From contig NW_004440286.1 of the NCBI RefSeq assembly GCF_000330505.1, forward strand, positions 330,449 through 394,448: a DNA stretch of 64,000 nucleotides, written 5' to 3'. The number at the start of each line of letters is the position of its first letter. Within the stretch, counting starts at the first letter, position 1. The notes below the pieces were generated by a model, which saw only the letters and a program-made list of their open reading frames with translations, was not told the origin of the DNA and ran no database searches. A program made the translations under genes and the position numbers. Shown here in pieces: positions 53,490 through 64,000 of this stretch. The stretch comes from Entamoeba invadens IP1. Its lineage: Eukaryota; Evosea; Mastigamoebida; Endamoebidae.

Positions 53490-54312
53490 TATTTATTAGT
53501 TTTTTGTTCTACAATTTCTTGACTATTGCGATGTAAGACTGAACGGAAATAGAGCAATTTTGTTGATCAATTTTTATCCCAAAATAATAATTTCAAAGTT
53601 AATGAAGGTAGCTTTGGAACAACAATTGGAAACAAAAAATTGTAGAATGAATCTTTAAGTTAAAAAGTAAATAGTTTATTAATAGTTTGTTTTTGAAGTA
53701 TAATACACTTAATAAGAAAGTAATGAATGGCAGAACAAATGAATTGGTACACTTGCAAATGAGATATTTATAAATTATAATATTTTTTGTTATTTTTATT
53801 ATAATATAATTCACTTTGATTGCACAAAATGGTTAGTTTAAAATGCAATTAAAAAAAGTCAATTAGAAATTGGGTTGATATAAATACAAAACTATTTCTT
53901 AATTATTTTTCAACACATATAATAATATATATAATTATATGTATTATATATATTATTAAATATAACAATTATATATAAATATATATATTTAAATTATTAA
54001 TTTTAATACAGTAAGAAGTGTTAATATTTTAGTATTAATCAAAAATGTTTGTTTACTAACAAAATTAGTACTTAACACATTTACTATAAAATATAGCTAC
54101 AATTATAATAACATGAAAAAGTTAATTATATTTTCATATATTTCTATTGTTAATAACTACATCCATACAAAACATGGAATGATGTTAACCATAATTTTTT
54201 TCCCTCATAATTATGGATAGAACAAAAAAGGGTGTTTTTTAAGTAGTGAGTTAAATGTGAATTGGATGAGATACAATTTGATCAATATGTATATTACAAT
54301 TAATGTACAATT
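53490..54312. other. Intergenic, AT-rich
   Basis: Upstream of the GDPD gene. Contains a TA-rich palindromic stretch at about 53918-53990. A 71-codon minus frame at 53599-53814 is rich in Ile, Phe and Lys and is treated as chance. Confidence 0.5.
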
Positions 54313-54627
54313 TCAATGAGTGAGAGAATAGGGATCGGGATACTTATATTCTTCTTTATTACTTTCAATCCAAATTCTTATTCGATACAGGAGTTGGTAG
54401 TCTCTCATCGTGTTAATATATTTTAAATTTTCTTTTGTAAGTGTAACTCCTTGATTCTCTTCATGTGGCACTTTCTTTGGTTTCATCTCGTTTTTCAACA
54501 CCCTTTGAGAATTTATCCTTGAATCTTTTGATCGATTGACACTTCCCTTAACACATGACGAACGCGTCTGTTTATCACCTTTTAAAATGTTGTTGGTGTG
54601 ATGGTTGCACTTAATGATATCTTCCAT
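54313..54627 (-). CDS. Small basic protein of unknown function
   Basis: 104 aa from the first true ATG (54627); the open frame extends 15 codons further up without ATG. Rich in Lys, Asn, Arg and Ser (SSCVKGSVNRSKDSRINSQR, VPHEENQGVTLTKENLKYIN) with a more ordered C-terminus (MRDYQLLYRIRIWIESNKEE). No motif recognised. The composition resembles the small basic gene at 10058-10496, but no clear sequence match was seen. It stands alone in a large spacer. Confidence 0.4.
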   Translation of the reverse strand: MEDIIKCNHHTNNILKGDKQTRSSCVKGSVNRSKDSRINSQRVLKNEMKPKKVPHEENQGVTLTKENLKYINTMRDYQLLYRIRIWIESNKEEYKYPDPYSLTH

Positions 54628-54672
54628 TATTTGTTTTTTGTTGTTTGGTTTTTCTTTTATTTGCAACACCAA

Positions 54673-56415
54673 ACTTGTCTACACAACTTGTGTTTTTGAA
54701 TTGCCATTTTACTTAGAAAAATAAGACCGACTTTTGCCAAAAAAAGCCAATTTTTGTTAAATTCCATTGAGTAATACTTAAAAGCAAATTGGAAAGTGTG
54801 GTTAAGTACCAAATTGTTGTGTCAATCTAATTTAATTGACTTTAAAATATAATACATTTGTCTAACTTTTATCTTTCTCATTACTAGTAACTAACTACCG
54901 AATAACCTGTTTTCAAATTCATTGCCAATTTCATTTTTAATCATAAATAAAAGATGAAAAAGTATTTGGTAACAATCTTTAACACACTTTTTGTAATCAA
55001 AACATAATAAATTATAATTCCTTTTATTTAAATGTTATTTAATAAAAAAATAGTGTAGTCATTGTTCCCAATGACAAAAGAAACAAGCTTGAATTGTTCT
55101 TTAATTTAAAAACAAAAGACTCGTTACTGATTATTAAACAACATTTAAAAACTAGTATTTTGTATAGTAATCATATTTCCCTCTTAATATTAATGAGTGG
55201 TTACTGTTGACACTTAAAAAGAAGTAATCCCCAAGCATTTGAAATTAAAAAACCACATTTGTCATAAACTTTTTATTAAATAATCATAATAACTTCAAAA
55301 CACTATTTTTAGAATATAATGTATTGTTGTGTAATAAAAAAATTTATTTAACTGACAATGTGAATAACATATATAAATGATTATAGCCAAAATATTAATA
55401 AATATGAGTCAATAAATTTGTTGTTCAAAATGTGTCAAATAAGAATTACCTGTCATATTATTAGTCATTTTGTTTATTGATTTGCGTTAATTAAAATATT
55501 TTTTTTATTTCTTTTGTTAATCATTAGTAAACATAAACACATTCATTTGGTGTTTTTATGAAAGAAATTAAAAAATCCTATTATTGTAAAAATATACATT
55601 TCTATTTTGATATTTTGTGGAAAACCCATATTTAAAAAAACGTGTTATAGTTACTGATTCAAAACAGAACTTTAAATGATTTAAAACACACAACAATTTT
55701 ATCGTTGATCTAACACCACATTAAAAGACATAACAACAAATAGATTTTTAATACTTTATAATAAATTACGATTATCAATTTAAATATAAAAACGTTCTCA
55801 ATATGTAATTTTAATAATTTATTTATTCAATTAAAATGTATCATTTAACACAACTTTTGAAACTAAAAAACAATTAGAATGAGAATTTTATTTATTTTAA
55901 TTGATAAGTAATTACACTTATTTAATTATCTTTCATATTACAAATTACACACTTTTTTAAGAATGTGTTATTTTACAGTTATTGTATATTTTGAAATAAA
56001 TACAGTATAAAATTAAAATATATTGATTATATCAATTTTTTTCAGATACTTATATTTATTTTATAAAGAAAATTTCATTATAAGATAATATTGATTTCTT
56101 TTTTAAATAGAGATTAACGAATTAAATCTTTGAAATTATGTAATTTGCTATTGGTTGTCAATATACCATGAATATATTTGTTTTATTAATAATAATATAA
56201 TTAAATAAACTACCAAACAAATGTATTTTTTATAAACATTTTTGTTGACAAATAATTATTTGATAATACAAACCATCACTTATTAAAAATTTTATTCTGA
56301 AAAAAAATAAACTATAAATTATTAATAAAAATGGTTTATTGTTGAATTGTAGTAAATTATTTAAATATAATTATAATATTATATTCAAACTATCGAACTT
56401 GGAATTTATATCACA
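54673..56415. other. Gene-free AT-rich spacer
   Basis: About 1.7 kb between divergent genes. Only A/T-rich words; no RNA, repeat array or coding trace recognised. Confidence 0.55.
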
Positions 56416-57785
56416 ATGATTTTGGTACAACTTCTCTTCATCTTTTGTTACCAACTAACTCAAAGCCGTTTGATAGACATCGTCCAATTAACTGACATTC
56501 ACTATGACATGTTAATGGATGCTTCCAAATACAACGAAGACACCAGTTGTCGAGGTAAAGGGACAACAATGGACGAGAAGACAAAGTTGTTCTACGTCCC
56601 GTCTCGTCAAATCCCCAAACCCAAAGATCCGATGTTTGGCTTGTATTACTGTGACTCCAACAAAAATTTAGTCAAAGAAGCTATTCAGCAGTCTTATCGA
56701 GTTTCTCCATATCCAGCAATAGTAGTTGTATCTGGGGATGTTTCTGCGCATAGTCCCGGAGATGCATTTAAAGACACAATGCAAGAAGGACTTCAGTTCG
56801 TCAAGCATAAATACCCAGGTGTTCCAATAGTGTTTTGTATAGGTAACAATGACTTCAATCCGTCATATATAACTTCTTGTGACGACACCAAATACACGCA
56901 ATATTACTCATATTTCAAAGACTATATTCCCGGTTTGTTTGTATCATTCTTTAATCTATAATATTATAGTATATTATAATATATTATAGTAATTTATTGT
57001 ATATTAAATAAAAGTATAGTATAATATATTATACTCTTTGGATATAAAACCAACATGTAGCGAGTGAGGCGGAGGAGTATAAACATCATGGGAGTTATTA
57101 CCAACACTTTAACAGTTTGAGGCTGACTGTTGTATCGATCAACACGATATTATATGGTCCAAAGCTAACGGGCGATGACTGTGACTCTCTTTCACATATA
57201 GAAGAGGGGTTGAATGAAGCGCGGAAGATTGGCAATGGAGTTTTAATAGTCGGGCACTTTCCGTTTGGTGTTGCTGCGTATGACTGCAAAAGTTATTTGA
57301 ATTCGACGGTTCAAAGTCGGTTCTTGGAGATGTTAAAAAAGAACGAAGACATTATCGTGGAGAACATATTTGGACACGACCACCGAGACGAAGTCAAAGT
57401 AGTTGATGGAGTTGTTGGGTTAACAAGTATATCGGTGTCGCCACTGTTTGGGAATTCTCCCGGTATGCGGGTCTATAAATATGACACTACTAAAAAGATT
57501 ATAGAAGACTACATCGACTACTTTATGGACTTCCAGAAGTCGACTCAGCAGGCGCGAGGTGTATGGAGTCAAGGATATTCGTTTAAGAAGATGTACGAAG
57601 TTGCCGACGCGACTCCAAGTAATGTTCTGATAGCCGCAAAGAAAATGAAAGATGATGCTTTAATGTATATGAAGTACACGTCACTGGTCAACGGATTCTT
57701 CGACCCGGAATATAAAAAGAAGGAGTGCGTGATGATCTCCAATAACAACGCAGACTATCAGAAATGTACTCAGTCGATGTTGTAA
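56416..57785 (+). CDS. Secreted acid sphingomyelinase-like metallophosphoesterase
   Basis: Model join(56416..56932, 57061..57785), 413 aa. The intron (56933-57060, GTTTGTT...TAG, phase 1) is 128 nt and almost pure TATA repeat. Signal peptide: ILVQLLFIFCYQLTQS. Calcineurin-type metal-binding motifs are all present: QLTDIHYD (DxH), VVSGDVSAH (GDxxxH-like), CIGNNDFNP (GNxD), IVGHFPFG and IFGHDHRDEV (GHxH). The long insert with Cys pairs between the first two motifs (CRGKG, LYYCDSN) is typical of acid sphingomyelinase-like phosphodiesterases. These are secreted or lysosomal zinc enzymes that hydrolyse sphingomyelin or nucleotides. Which substrate applies here is not decidable by eye. Confidence 0.9.
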
Positions 57786-57882
57786 TTCTCGTGTTATGCA
57801 AGTGTTGTCTTATTTAATCAAATTTGAATAATAATTAAAAGTATCAAACCCTAATTTCAGTTCAAATTAAATACACCAAACC

Positions 57883-59574
57883 CTACTTTTTCTGCATGAA
57901 GATCTCCTCTAACCTCTCAAGTGTTGTCGAAGTCGGTTGCTTTGCTTTTACACTCCCCGTCTGTCTACTTGGAACCTTCATCACATTCCAAACTTCCTCG
58001 CCCGGCTGTGTATTTGAATTTTCAAGGAAATGGATGGCCTCTCTGATATCAACATACGTTCGCACATTCTTCCCTACAGGAACACCGACATAGCCACAGT
58101 GTTTGAAGGCTAAAACGATGTCTGCCAATGACGTTCGTCGATGGATTTCACTCAAAGCGTTCAGTGCAGTCTCAAATATGATCTTCCCCCTCTCCTCCTT
58201 ATCCTTCTCCGTACTTTCTCTCTTCACATATTTCTCATCTAACCCTTTCAACTGCTTTCTCCACCCACACATGATCTTCTCTAGCTGATCTCGCCCTCCT
58301 TCATATCTCTCAACACGTTCAAAGATGTCTTCACTCTTCACATACGTCCTCTTCCGCTTCTCCTTTGGTTTGTCTTCGAAGAGCCGGGGCTTATAACTCC
58401 GTCCAATATAATTTCCTCTGTCCGTATACAAACAGACTTCATTTGGCAATACAAACGGCGCCGAGTGCGGTTCCAGAAATTGGAAGACAACGCCGTTGTC
58501 GTTGAAGATTGTTTCCGTCTTCTGATCAATCCATTCGCAGTAGTTGTCACACAGAAGAACACTTTTAGCATCTTTCAAATAGCCGGTCTCTTTCCTCTTC
58601 ATAAATATCGACTTCAAAACACTTTCATATAACCACGACTTAAAGACGACGGAATTGAAGTACCCGGACTCTTCACTGTATATCGTGACTTTGGGATAGA
58701 GTGATACAATCGCTTCATCATACTTCTTTGTCGGGACTACGACAGCTATCGAAATCAGTGCGCCGTCCGCGGCTGTGCATATCGCGACGGGACTCTTCTG
58801 GACAGACGACGAAAAGGGGATTCGTGGCTTCTGGCCCTCTGCGAAGAACGCCATTGAGACTTCGGAGTCTTCCAAATCGCAAAACGGGACCAACGAAATG
58901 GAAAAGAGAAGACCGGCGGAGATCCCGTTGTGTCGCGCGTGGAAGTTAGAGAATTGTGTAATGACCTTCTGCCAGTCGGGCATAAGGACTTGGACATTAT
59001 CTTTAGTAACTAATGCGGATTTGTAGTTGTGACACTTTTCGATGTGGTTGTCCAACCCCTTTCTTGTGACAGAAAACTCCTTGTCGAAGTGCTTGCAAAT
59101 TGTCTCTACAAACCTGAAATTGGCAGTTAAGTTTTGTGAGGCACAGACGGCAAATAACGCGGAAATGGCGTTGTCCATTTCAGGAGAAAACTTGGAGGTG
59201 TGGGGAGGTTGTGTTTCCTTTTGTTTGGTGTGGGTGTGAATCGAAGAGTTACACACACAGAACAAGACACCGACGTCTCTATAACTTGATTTGTAATGCG
59301 ATGTAATGTACTTGATTTGGTCCACTTTAGTCTCGAGTGTAAAGACCTCTCTGTTTAAAGATGCAAGAAGAACCCCTGCACGTTGAATAGTTTGGTCTGA
59401 AACCGTCTTTTTCTTCTTCATTTGTTCGATGTTTGAGATCATATCTGCTTCAGTGATGGCTGGAGAACGCTTGCTTTTTGTCGAGAAAGGAACATACGAT
59501 GATATGTACGCACTCAAAGTGTGTGTACGGTGTAAGATATCAAATAAGGTGTCCGGTTTCTTTGGTGGTTCCAT
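57883..59574 (-). CDS. pogo/Tigger-type transposase-derived protein (DDE superfamily)
   Basis: 563 aa, a single intact frame. The N-terminal third contains helix-turn-helix-like segments (KYITSHYKSSYRDVGVLFCV, FVETICKHFDKEFSVTRKGL), as in CENP-B/pogo DNA-binding domains. The centre is DDE-like: VAICTAADGALISIAVVVP (first Asp), EESGYFNSVVFKSWLYESVL (cf. the SGWM block) and KSVLLCDNYCEWID (second Asp). The position of the third catalytic Asp, normally PHTTHLLQPLD, reads EPHSAPFVLPNEV with no Asp. The C-terminus is Lys-rich. No inverted repeats were noticed at its edges. GC content and an unbroken frame suggest a domesticated host gene, perhaps a DNA-binding regulator. Confidence 0.7.
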   Translation of the reverse strand: MEPPKKPDTLFDILHRTHTLSAYISSYVPFSTKSKRSPAITEADMISNIEQMKKKKTVSDQTIQRAGVLLASLNREVFTLETKVDQIKYITSHYKSSYRDVGVLFCVCNSSIHTHTKQKETQPPHTSKFSPEMDNAISALFAVCASQNLTANFRFVETICKHFDKEFSVTRKGLDNHIEKCHNYKSALVTKDNVQVLMPDWQKVITQFSNFHARHNGISAGLLFSISLVPFCDLEDSEVSMAFFAEGQKPRIPFSSSVQKSPVAICTAADGALISIAVVVPTKKYDEAIVSLYPKVTIYSEESGYFNSVVFKSWLYESVLKSIFMKRKETGYLKDAKSVLLCDNYCEWIDQKTETIFNDNGVVFQFLEPHSAPFVLPNEVCLYTDRGNYIGRSYKPRLFEDKPKEKRKRTYVKSEDIFERVERYEGGRDQLEKIMCGWRKQLKGLDEKYVKRESTEKDKEERGKIIFETALNALSEIHRRTSLADIVLAFKHCGYVGVPVGKNVRTYVDIREAIHFLENSNTQPGEEVWNVMKVPSRQTGSVKAKQPTSTTLERLEEIFMQKK

Positions 59575-60246
59575 CTAATGTTTTAAGCTTGATAACAAGT
59601 ATTTAAGTCGATTACTAGATGGTACCATTTATATTTAGTATGCATTCATTAACATAACAGTTCTACATTCTATGGTATTAATACTAGTATTGTCTAGTTT
59701 TTGTTTTTGACTTGGTAATAAAAAACTGTAATTATCATGAATCAAAAGTTGTCTTTTCATATAAAACTCATCTTTCGCCGCTAAAGTATAAGAAACTATA
59801 TTATTTATTATAATTATTATTTGAAAAAAAGGTTGAAAATAGTTAAAAGAATATTCTTCGAGTTGTTTTTATTAGTAGTTTTTATATTAATTAACTATAG
59901 TTTTTAAAATAAATAACATAAAAATTTTGTTTTGTTAATTTGAAATACTATATTTTTTTAGAAATTTTAATAGTTATTAAAGTTCACTTTTTGGAGAAGT
60001 TTTAAATTCTTTTTTTTTGACAAAATAAAAAGTATATCTTTTAGTGTTTTTTTATATTATACTTTAACTATATTAAAAAAATAACAAAGCCATTTACAAT
60101 AATTATATAACGGTATCTAATATAAAAATATCATTAACTTTCTGGTTAAAATTAACAATATTTCATTTTTAATACCGATAAAAATATGTATTTTTCAAAA
60201 ATAAGTTTTAAATGTTATAATAAACAATAATTAAAAGTTTAATAGT
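59575..60246. other. Intergenic, AT-rich
   Basis: Upstream of the transposase-derived gene and downstream of the alkylsulfatase gene. Nothing recognised. Confidence 0.55.
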
Positions 60247-62103
60247 TTAAAGTTTGTTTGGATCACACAACAAGAATTCATTCACTTTAAACTCCACGGC
60301 ATTAATAAGAATTTCAACGTCTTCCATTCCTTTTATTTCAACGCCCTTTTTCAATGCATCTTCAATTGAAATTTTCTTCTCAAATAAGTCACATACGTCA
60401 TCTTTGTTGCCTTTAACACCATTTTTGAATTCGCTTAACTTGCGTGTATGAACAACACCATTACTGACTACTAGCACAACACTTTCACATGTGTCTTCCA
60501 ACTTAATTTCAAAGGAAGAATTCATTTCTCCAAGTATTTTTGGATCGACACAAACGGTCAAGAATTCCATCAAAGCACTTAAAGGGAGGTCGTGCAAAGA
60601 AACTCCTCTTGGATAGCTTCTTTTTGCATCTTCATGCCTCAGTTCATATGCAGCAGCTTGATAATTATACGCAAATGAAGCACATTCGGATTGGTACTGC
60701 AATTGGTCGTAAGTCTTTGCAAGCATCTCTTTCGCTTCTTTGTTCTTGTAATTTGCAAATACCAAATGATTCAAAACAGTAGCTGCCCATCTATATTCTC
60801 CTTTATCATATGCTCTTTTACCAATTTCTAATGTCTTCTCTTCACCTCCAAACCCTTCAACATACTTGATAGCAATTTCCTTTGGCGGAAGTTCGTTCAG
60901 ATGTGCTGGATTGTTATCGTACCACCCAAGATACATTTGAAATTGGGACTTCACATTAAATCCAACGTTCCCATAAAGTCCTCTACAACAATGATATTTA
61001 GAAAGACTCTTTGGCAATTCCACTATTTCTGCGATTTCATTAGGGGAGTATCCTTTATTCGCATATCTCAAGGCTTGGTCGTGTTGATATTTAAACATAT
61101 CTCTTTGGACTTCCCAATACTTGTTGATCTTTGCATTTCCCAAAATATGCCAATCATGTCCTCCAAAGTGCACTTGGACATCTGTACCATATTTCACTAT
61201 AGTGTCATCAATGACTTTACTCCACACTTTCCCACTTCTCACTTTGGCACCTCTGAATGTCAACAAGTTGTGTAAGAATTGCAACATGTTATCAGCAGCA
61301 GCAAGTGCATGTAATTTTGGGAAGTAACACATCATATTTGCAGGCGCCTCAGTATCAGGAGTGTTAATAAATTCCACATCAACACCATCAACGTTCAGAG
61401 TGATATTCTCTTTTATATAAGTGGTGTGCTTTGAATAGGGAATTGATGTCAAATGTTCACCTTCTGCACATGTTACATTTGTAGTGCAATGTGTAATTGC
61501 ATGTTGGTCATAACATCCATACATGTACTTTGCTCTTCGACTCATGATATCCCCAGCAGTCACTCTCTCGTCGTAAATCATTTCATCAAATTTGTCGGGT
61601 AAGTAGAGTGGAATGTCTTCGTTACCTACACCTCCAAAACCCAAATAGTGGTCACCATGAGAATGTGTGATGATTATAGCAGATGCCTTCATATCTTCTA
61701 CTGTCTGTCTTATCAAATTAAATGATGTTCTACTCGCATAATTAGTCGTCATACAATCAATAACTATCCACCCACTCTGTCCTCTAACTACAGTCAAATT
61801 CGCAAAGTCCAACGATCGTGCTCTCACTTGATAAATTTCATTGGGAACAATTTCAAAAACACCTTCCAAGTCGTCTAAAAACGTGTGTTTCCACATGGAC
61901 GGATTCATGGTTTCTGGACATTCAGAATTAATCTGTGCAACAGTCTTAAAATCTTTCATTAATTCTTCTTTACTCTTTGTTATTTTATTGCCTTTCAAGT
62001 CAGCATAGTACCCTTCGAACGTGTCTTTATAATCATCTTCAACTGTAATGTCGTACTCTTGCAAAAACTTCTTATTTGTTGCTTTTGTAAATTCTGTTGC
62101 CAT
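60247..62103 (-). CDS. Class III alkylsulfatase (metallo-beta-lactamase fold)
   Basis: 618 aa, single exon, no signal peptide. The N-terminal metallo-beta-lactamase domain has ITHSHGDHYLGFGG (His147, His149, Asp151, His152), followed by NTPDTEAPANMMCYFP (metal-binding Glu) and VQVHFGGHDWHILG (late His). Then comes an alpha-helical dimerisation domain (EIGKRAYDKGEYRWAATVLN, with KEAKEMLAKTYDQLQYQSE) and a C-terminal SCP2-like domain from about residue 500. This three-domain layout and length match SdsA1/Bds1-type sec- and prim-alkylsulfatases, which hydrolyse detergents such as SDS. The family is mostly bacterial with fungal members, so horizontal acquisition is plausible; no introns are present. 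Confidence 0.93.
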   Translation of the reverse strand: MATEFTKATNKKFLQEYDITVEDDYKDTFEGYYADLKGNKITKSKEELMKDFKTVAQINSECPETMNPSMWKHTFLDDLEGVFEIVPNEIYQVRARSLDFANLTVVRGQSGWIVIDCMTTNYASRTSFNLIRQTVEDMKASAIIITHSHGDHYLGFGGVGNEDIPLYLPDKFDEMIYDERVTAGDIMSRRAKYMYGCYDQHAITHCTTNVTCAEGEHLTSIPYSKHTTYIKENITLNVDGVDVEFINTPDTEAPANMMCYFPKLHALAAADNMLQFLHNLLTFRGAKVRSGKVWSKVIDDTIVKYGTDVQVHFGGHDWHILGNAKINKYWEVQRDMFKYQHDQALRYANKGYSPNEIAEIVELPKSLSKYHCCRGLYGNVGFNVKSQFQMYLGWYDNNPAHLNELPPKEIAIKYVEGFGGEEKTLEIGKRAYDKGEYRWAATVLNHLVFANYKNKEAKEMLAKTYDQLQYQSECASFAYNYQAAAYELRHEDAKRSYPRGVSLHDLPLSALMEFLTVCVDPKILGEMNSSFEIKLEDTCESVVLVVSNGVVHTRKLSEFKNGVKGNKDDVCDLFEKKISIEDALKKGVEIKGMEDVEILINAVEFKVNEFLLCDPNKL

Positions 62104-62634
62104 TTTTTATGTTTTAAAGATATTAAAATGGTTTTTATAGAGTTTTTTAAATGTTTTTCATAATTGAATAGTGTTTTTATTAGTTTGTTTATTACAACGT
62201 AATAACTTGGGTTGTGGCTTTTAAATAAGAAAATTATGAACGATTGTTTTGATTGGGCAATTAACTTCAAAAAAGTGGATGTTTGCATATTTTGCTCTTA
62301 TACATTTTTTTGAGCAATAAAAAAGAAATTTCTTTTAAATAACATTGAACACTATATTGAACATCTCTCCAGTATTTGCTTTAAATTCGCCATATTAAAA
62401 CCTTCCAACATCACAAATAAACGCTCTTTGTTTCAAAAAGTATTTGATTAAAAACAATTATTAATAATAATTATTCAATTTAATTTTTATTTATCATATT
62501 GTACTATATTTATTAATAAATTTATATAATAATTGGTACAATTATATAATAGTACTATTATTAATAAAATAAATTACGACATAAGTTTTACATACTAAAC
62601 CACTTTAAAAGATAAAAGAAGGTTTTTCATCACA
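62104..62634. other. Divergent promoter region, AT-rich
   Basis: Between the alkylsulfatase gene (-) and the surface-protein gene (+). No extra feature recognised. Confidence 0.55.
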
Positions 62635-63957
62635 ATGATCGCTGTTCTTCCACTTCTTTTCTATCTAACTTTCTCAACTCAAATTCTTTCAACAACAATT
62701 GACACACCCGAGAACATAACACGCCTTCCCTATTTCAAATTATTTCGCATTGACACCACAATTCCAAAAACCCCAAACATCTGTGAAAATACTCATTTTT
62801 CTCAACGAAGTGTTTACTTCTCTCTTCCACAAATGAATCAAAAATTGGTGGTGGGAACTTGTCGATCTGGTGTTGGAGAAACAAAAATAGAAATACTCAC
62901 TCAGTTAACAAATTCAACTTTAAAACAGTGTCCATTAGTCCGGACTCAACTTTGTGGACTTCATGAAATTACTGAATTTGTTAAAACTGAAATAGAACAC
63001 ACTGTAATTAGGGTTTCATGTATTACAGATTTTTGTGAAGTTCAGCTGACTGTTGAATCCAAAGAGTCTTCACTGAATGAAATTTGTGAAAATCCGAGAG
63101 AAGTGACCAAGTCTGAGAAATTCGCTTTTGAAGTGACTCCGACGCAAAGTTACACGCAAAGTGGATGTGACGGGGAGGTGCACTTTACAAGAGGAAAGTG
63201 GCTACTTTTTACAAGAGAAGAACGGTTGTATCATGTTGAAGCTATATACAAAGATACTCGAAAACCAGCCCAATTAGCTTTAAAGAGTGGGTGTTCCAAT
63301 TTCTATTGCAATGCGTTATCTTATGGGAAAGTCGATGTTATTCCAAAGGAAGATACTTTAGTTTATATAGAAGGAGAAGAAAATAAAGCAATAGAAGTGA
63401 TTATAATACAACAGAGTGTTCATTTACATGACACTTGTCACACCGCACTTCCAATTCAAATTCCATTTTCTGGTGTTTTTTCAAACCATTTTCACGTCCA
63501 AGAAGTCGACAAATGTTCTCAAATTAAAAGCGAAAAGTTTTGGTTTACTTTTGTGGCCCACAAAACGATGAAGGTGAATGTCTCAACGTGTTTTGTCGAA
63601 AATGGAGTTGAAAACAACTTTGGAATTTTCAAGGGAACGTGTGACAAACCAACGTGCGTTTTGGAGAAAACGGCAAGTAAAAATTGTTTTGGAGGGTTTG
63701 CTACAAGTGTTGATGTTGTTGAAAACGAAAAGTATTACTTTTATGTTGCTAGTGCATTGCCTGAAGATACGGGATATTTTAAAATTTCTGTTGGAAGTTT
63801 AGGGAGTGATAATACTACTCTTTTGAATTTAAAAAATAATGAAAACAGTAACACTTACATTTTTGTAACAATATGTGTTTCTTTACTCATTGGATTGTGT
63901 TGTATTAATTGTCAAATCTTCACAAAGAAAAACGAAAATCGCCTCAAAGATGTTTGA
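62635..63957 (+). CDS. Type I surface protein with three Cys-containing beta-sandwich repeats
   Basis: 440 aa, single exon. Signal peptide IAVLPLLFYLTFSTQILS; transmembrane helix near the C-terminus (TYIFVTICVSLLIGLCCINC) and a short basic cytoplasmic tail. The ectodomain has three repeats of about 120 residues, each opening with a Cys-containing motif (NICENTHF, EICENPREV, DTCHTALPI). The third shows KFWFTFVAHKTMKVNVSTC, NNFGIFKGTC and a final YYFYVAS strand, reminiscent of bacterial pre-peptidase C-terminal (PPC)-type beta-sandwiches. Several N-glycosylation sequons (NIT, NST, NVST) occur. Function is unknown; adhesion or ligand binding is a guess from architecture. Confidence 0.75.
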   Translation: MIAVLPLLFYLTFSTQILSTTIDTPENITRLPYFKLFRIDTTIPKTPNICENTHFSQRSVYFSLPQMNQKLVVGTCRSGVGETKIEILTQLTNSTLKQCPLVRTQLCGLHEITEFVKTEIEHTVIRVSCITDFCEVQLTVESKESSLNEICENPREVTKSEKFAFEVTPTQSYTQSGCDGEVHFTRGKWLLFTREERLYHVEAIYKDTRKPAQLALKSGCSNFYCNALSYGKVDVIPKEDTLVYIEGEENKAIEVIIIQQSVHLHDTCHTALPIQIPFSGVFSNHFHVQEVDKCSQIKSEKFWFTFVAHKTMKVNVSTCFVENGVENNFGIFKGTCDKPTCVLEKTASKNCFGGFATSVDVVENEKYYFYVASALPEDTGYFKISVGSLGSDNTTLLNLKNNENSNTYIFVTICVSLLIGLCCINCQIFTKKNENRLKDV

Positions 63958-64000
63958 TAGCAAATAAAGTGATTGTTGAAGTAAAAAATCAATTTGTCGT

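Noticed and set aside
53918..53990. TATA-rich palindromic stretch as an origin or CRISPR-like array
   Set aside because: Simple A/T palindromes are common throughout this genome; no regular repeat-spacer structure.

Overview
The window looks like a contig from an Entamoeba genome, most probably the reptile parasite Entamoeba invadens or a close relative. This is inferred from several things seen together. Intergenic DNA is extremely AT-rich and genes stand out as islands of higher GC. Introns are short and almost all start GTTTGT and end AG, usually TAG. The window also carries an amoebapore-type saposin-fold gene, two long Cys-rich transmembrane kinases (TMKs), Ras-superfamily GTPases, a DH-PH-FYVE protein, and several kinds of DNA transposon (piggyBac, Tc1/mariner, a MITE). 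No database search was possible, so species assignment is inference.

Layout. 0-2 kb: a broken piggyBac element whose left end is outside the window. 2-16.6 kb: a gene-dense stretch with an LRR/F-box-like protein, a Rab GTPase, APC1 (with a MITE inside an intron), a Rho/Rac GTPase, a small unknown gene, a plant-like FHA-AAA ATPase, a eEF1A-lysine-methyltransferase-like gene and a Lys/Glu-rich coiled-coil protein. 18.1-19.7 kb: a secreted, probably GPI-anchored expansin-like protein. 19.7-31 kb: a gene desert holding a complete but dead mariner element with 278-bp inverted repeats, a second decayed Tc1-type transposase and a short non-autonomous TA-flanked element. 31-34.7 kb: a helical (ARM-like) protein, a CK1-type kinase and an unknown protein. 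37.4-37.5 kb: a 100-N assembly gap. 37.5-52.2 kb: two paralogous TMKs flanking an amoebapore gene, an intron-containing tRNA-Ile(UAU) and a DH-PH-FYVE exchange factor. 52.3-64 kb: a membrane GDPD, a secreted sphingomyelinase-like phosphoesterase, a pogo-type transposase-derived gene, a class III alkylsulfatase and a type I surface protein.

Themes. Many genes serve signalling and surface or secretory functions: Rab and Rho GTPases, a RhoGEF with a PI3P-binding FYVE domain, CK1 and TMK kinases, and secreted lipid- or membrane-active proteins. By re-reading frames I reconstructed multi-exon models for eight genes; the joins are given in each entry and all keep phase. The most notable observations are an intron position shared by the Rab and Rho genes, a MITE that lengthens an APC1 intron instead of breaking the gene, module-separating phase-1 introns in the second TMK, and an intact pogo-like transposase-derived gene that seems to lack its third catalytic Asp.
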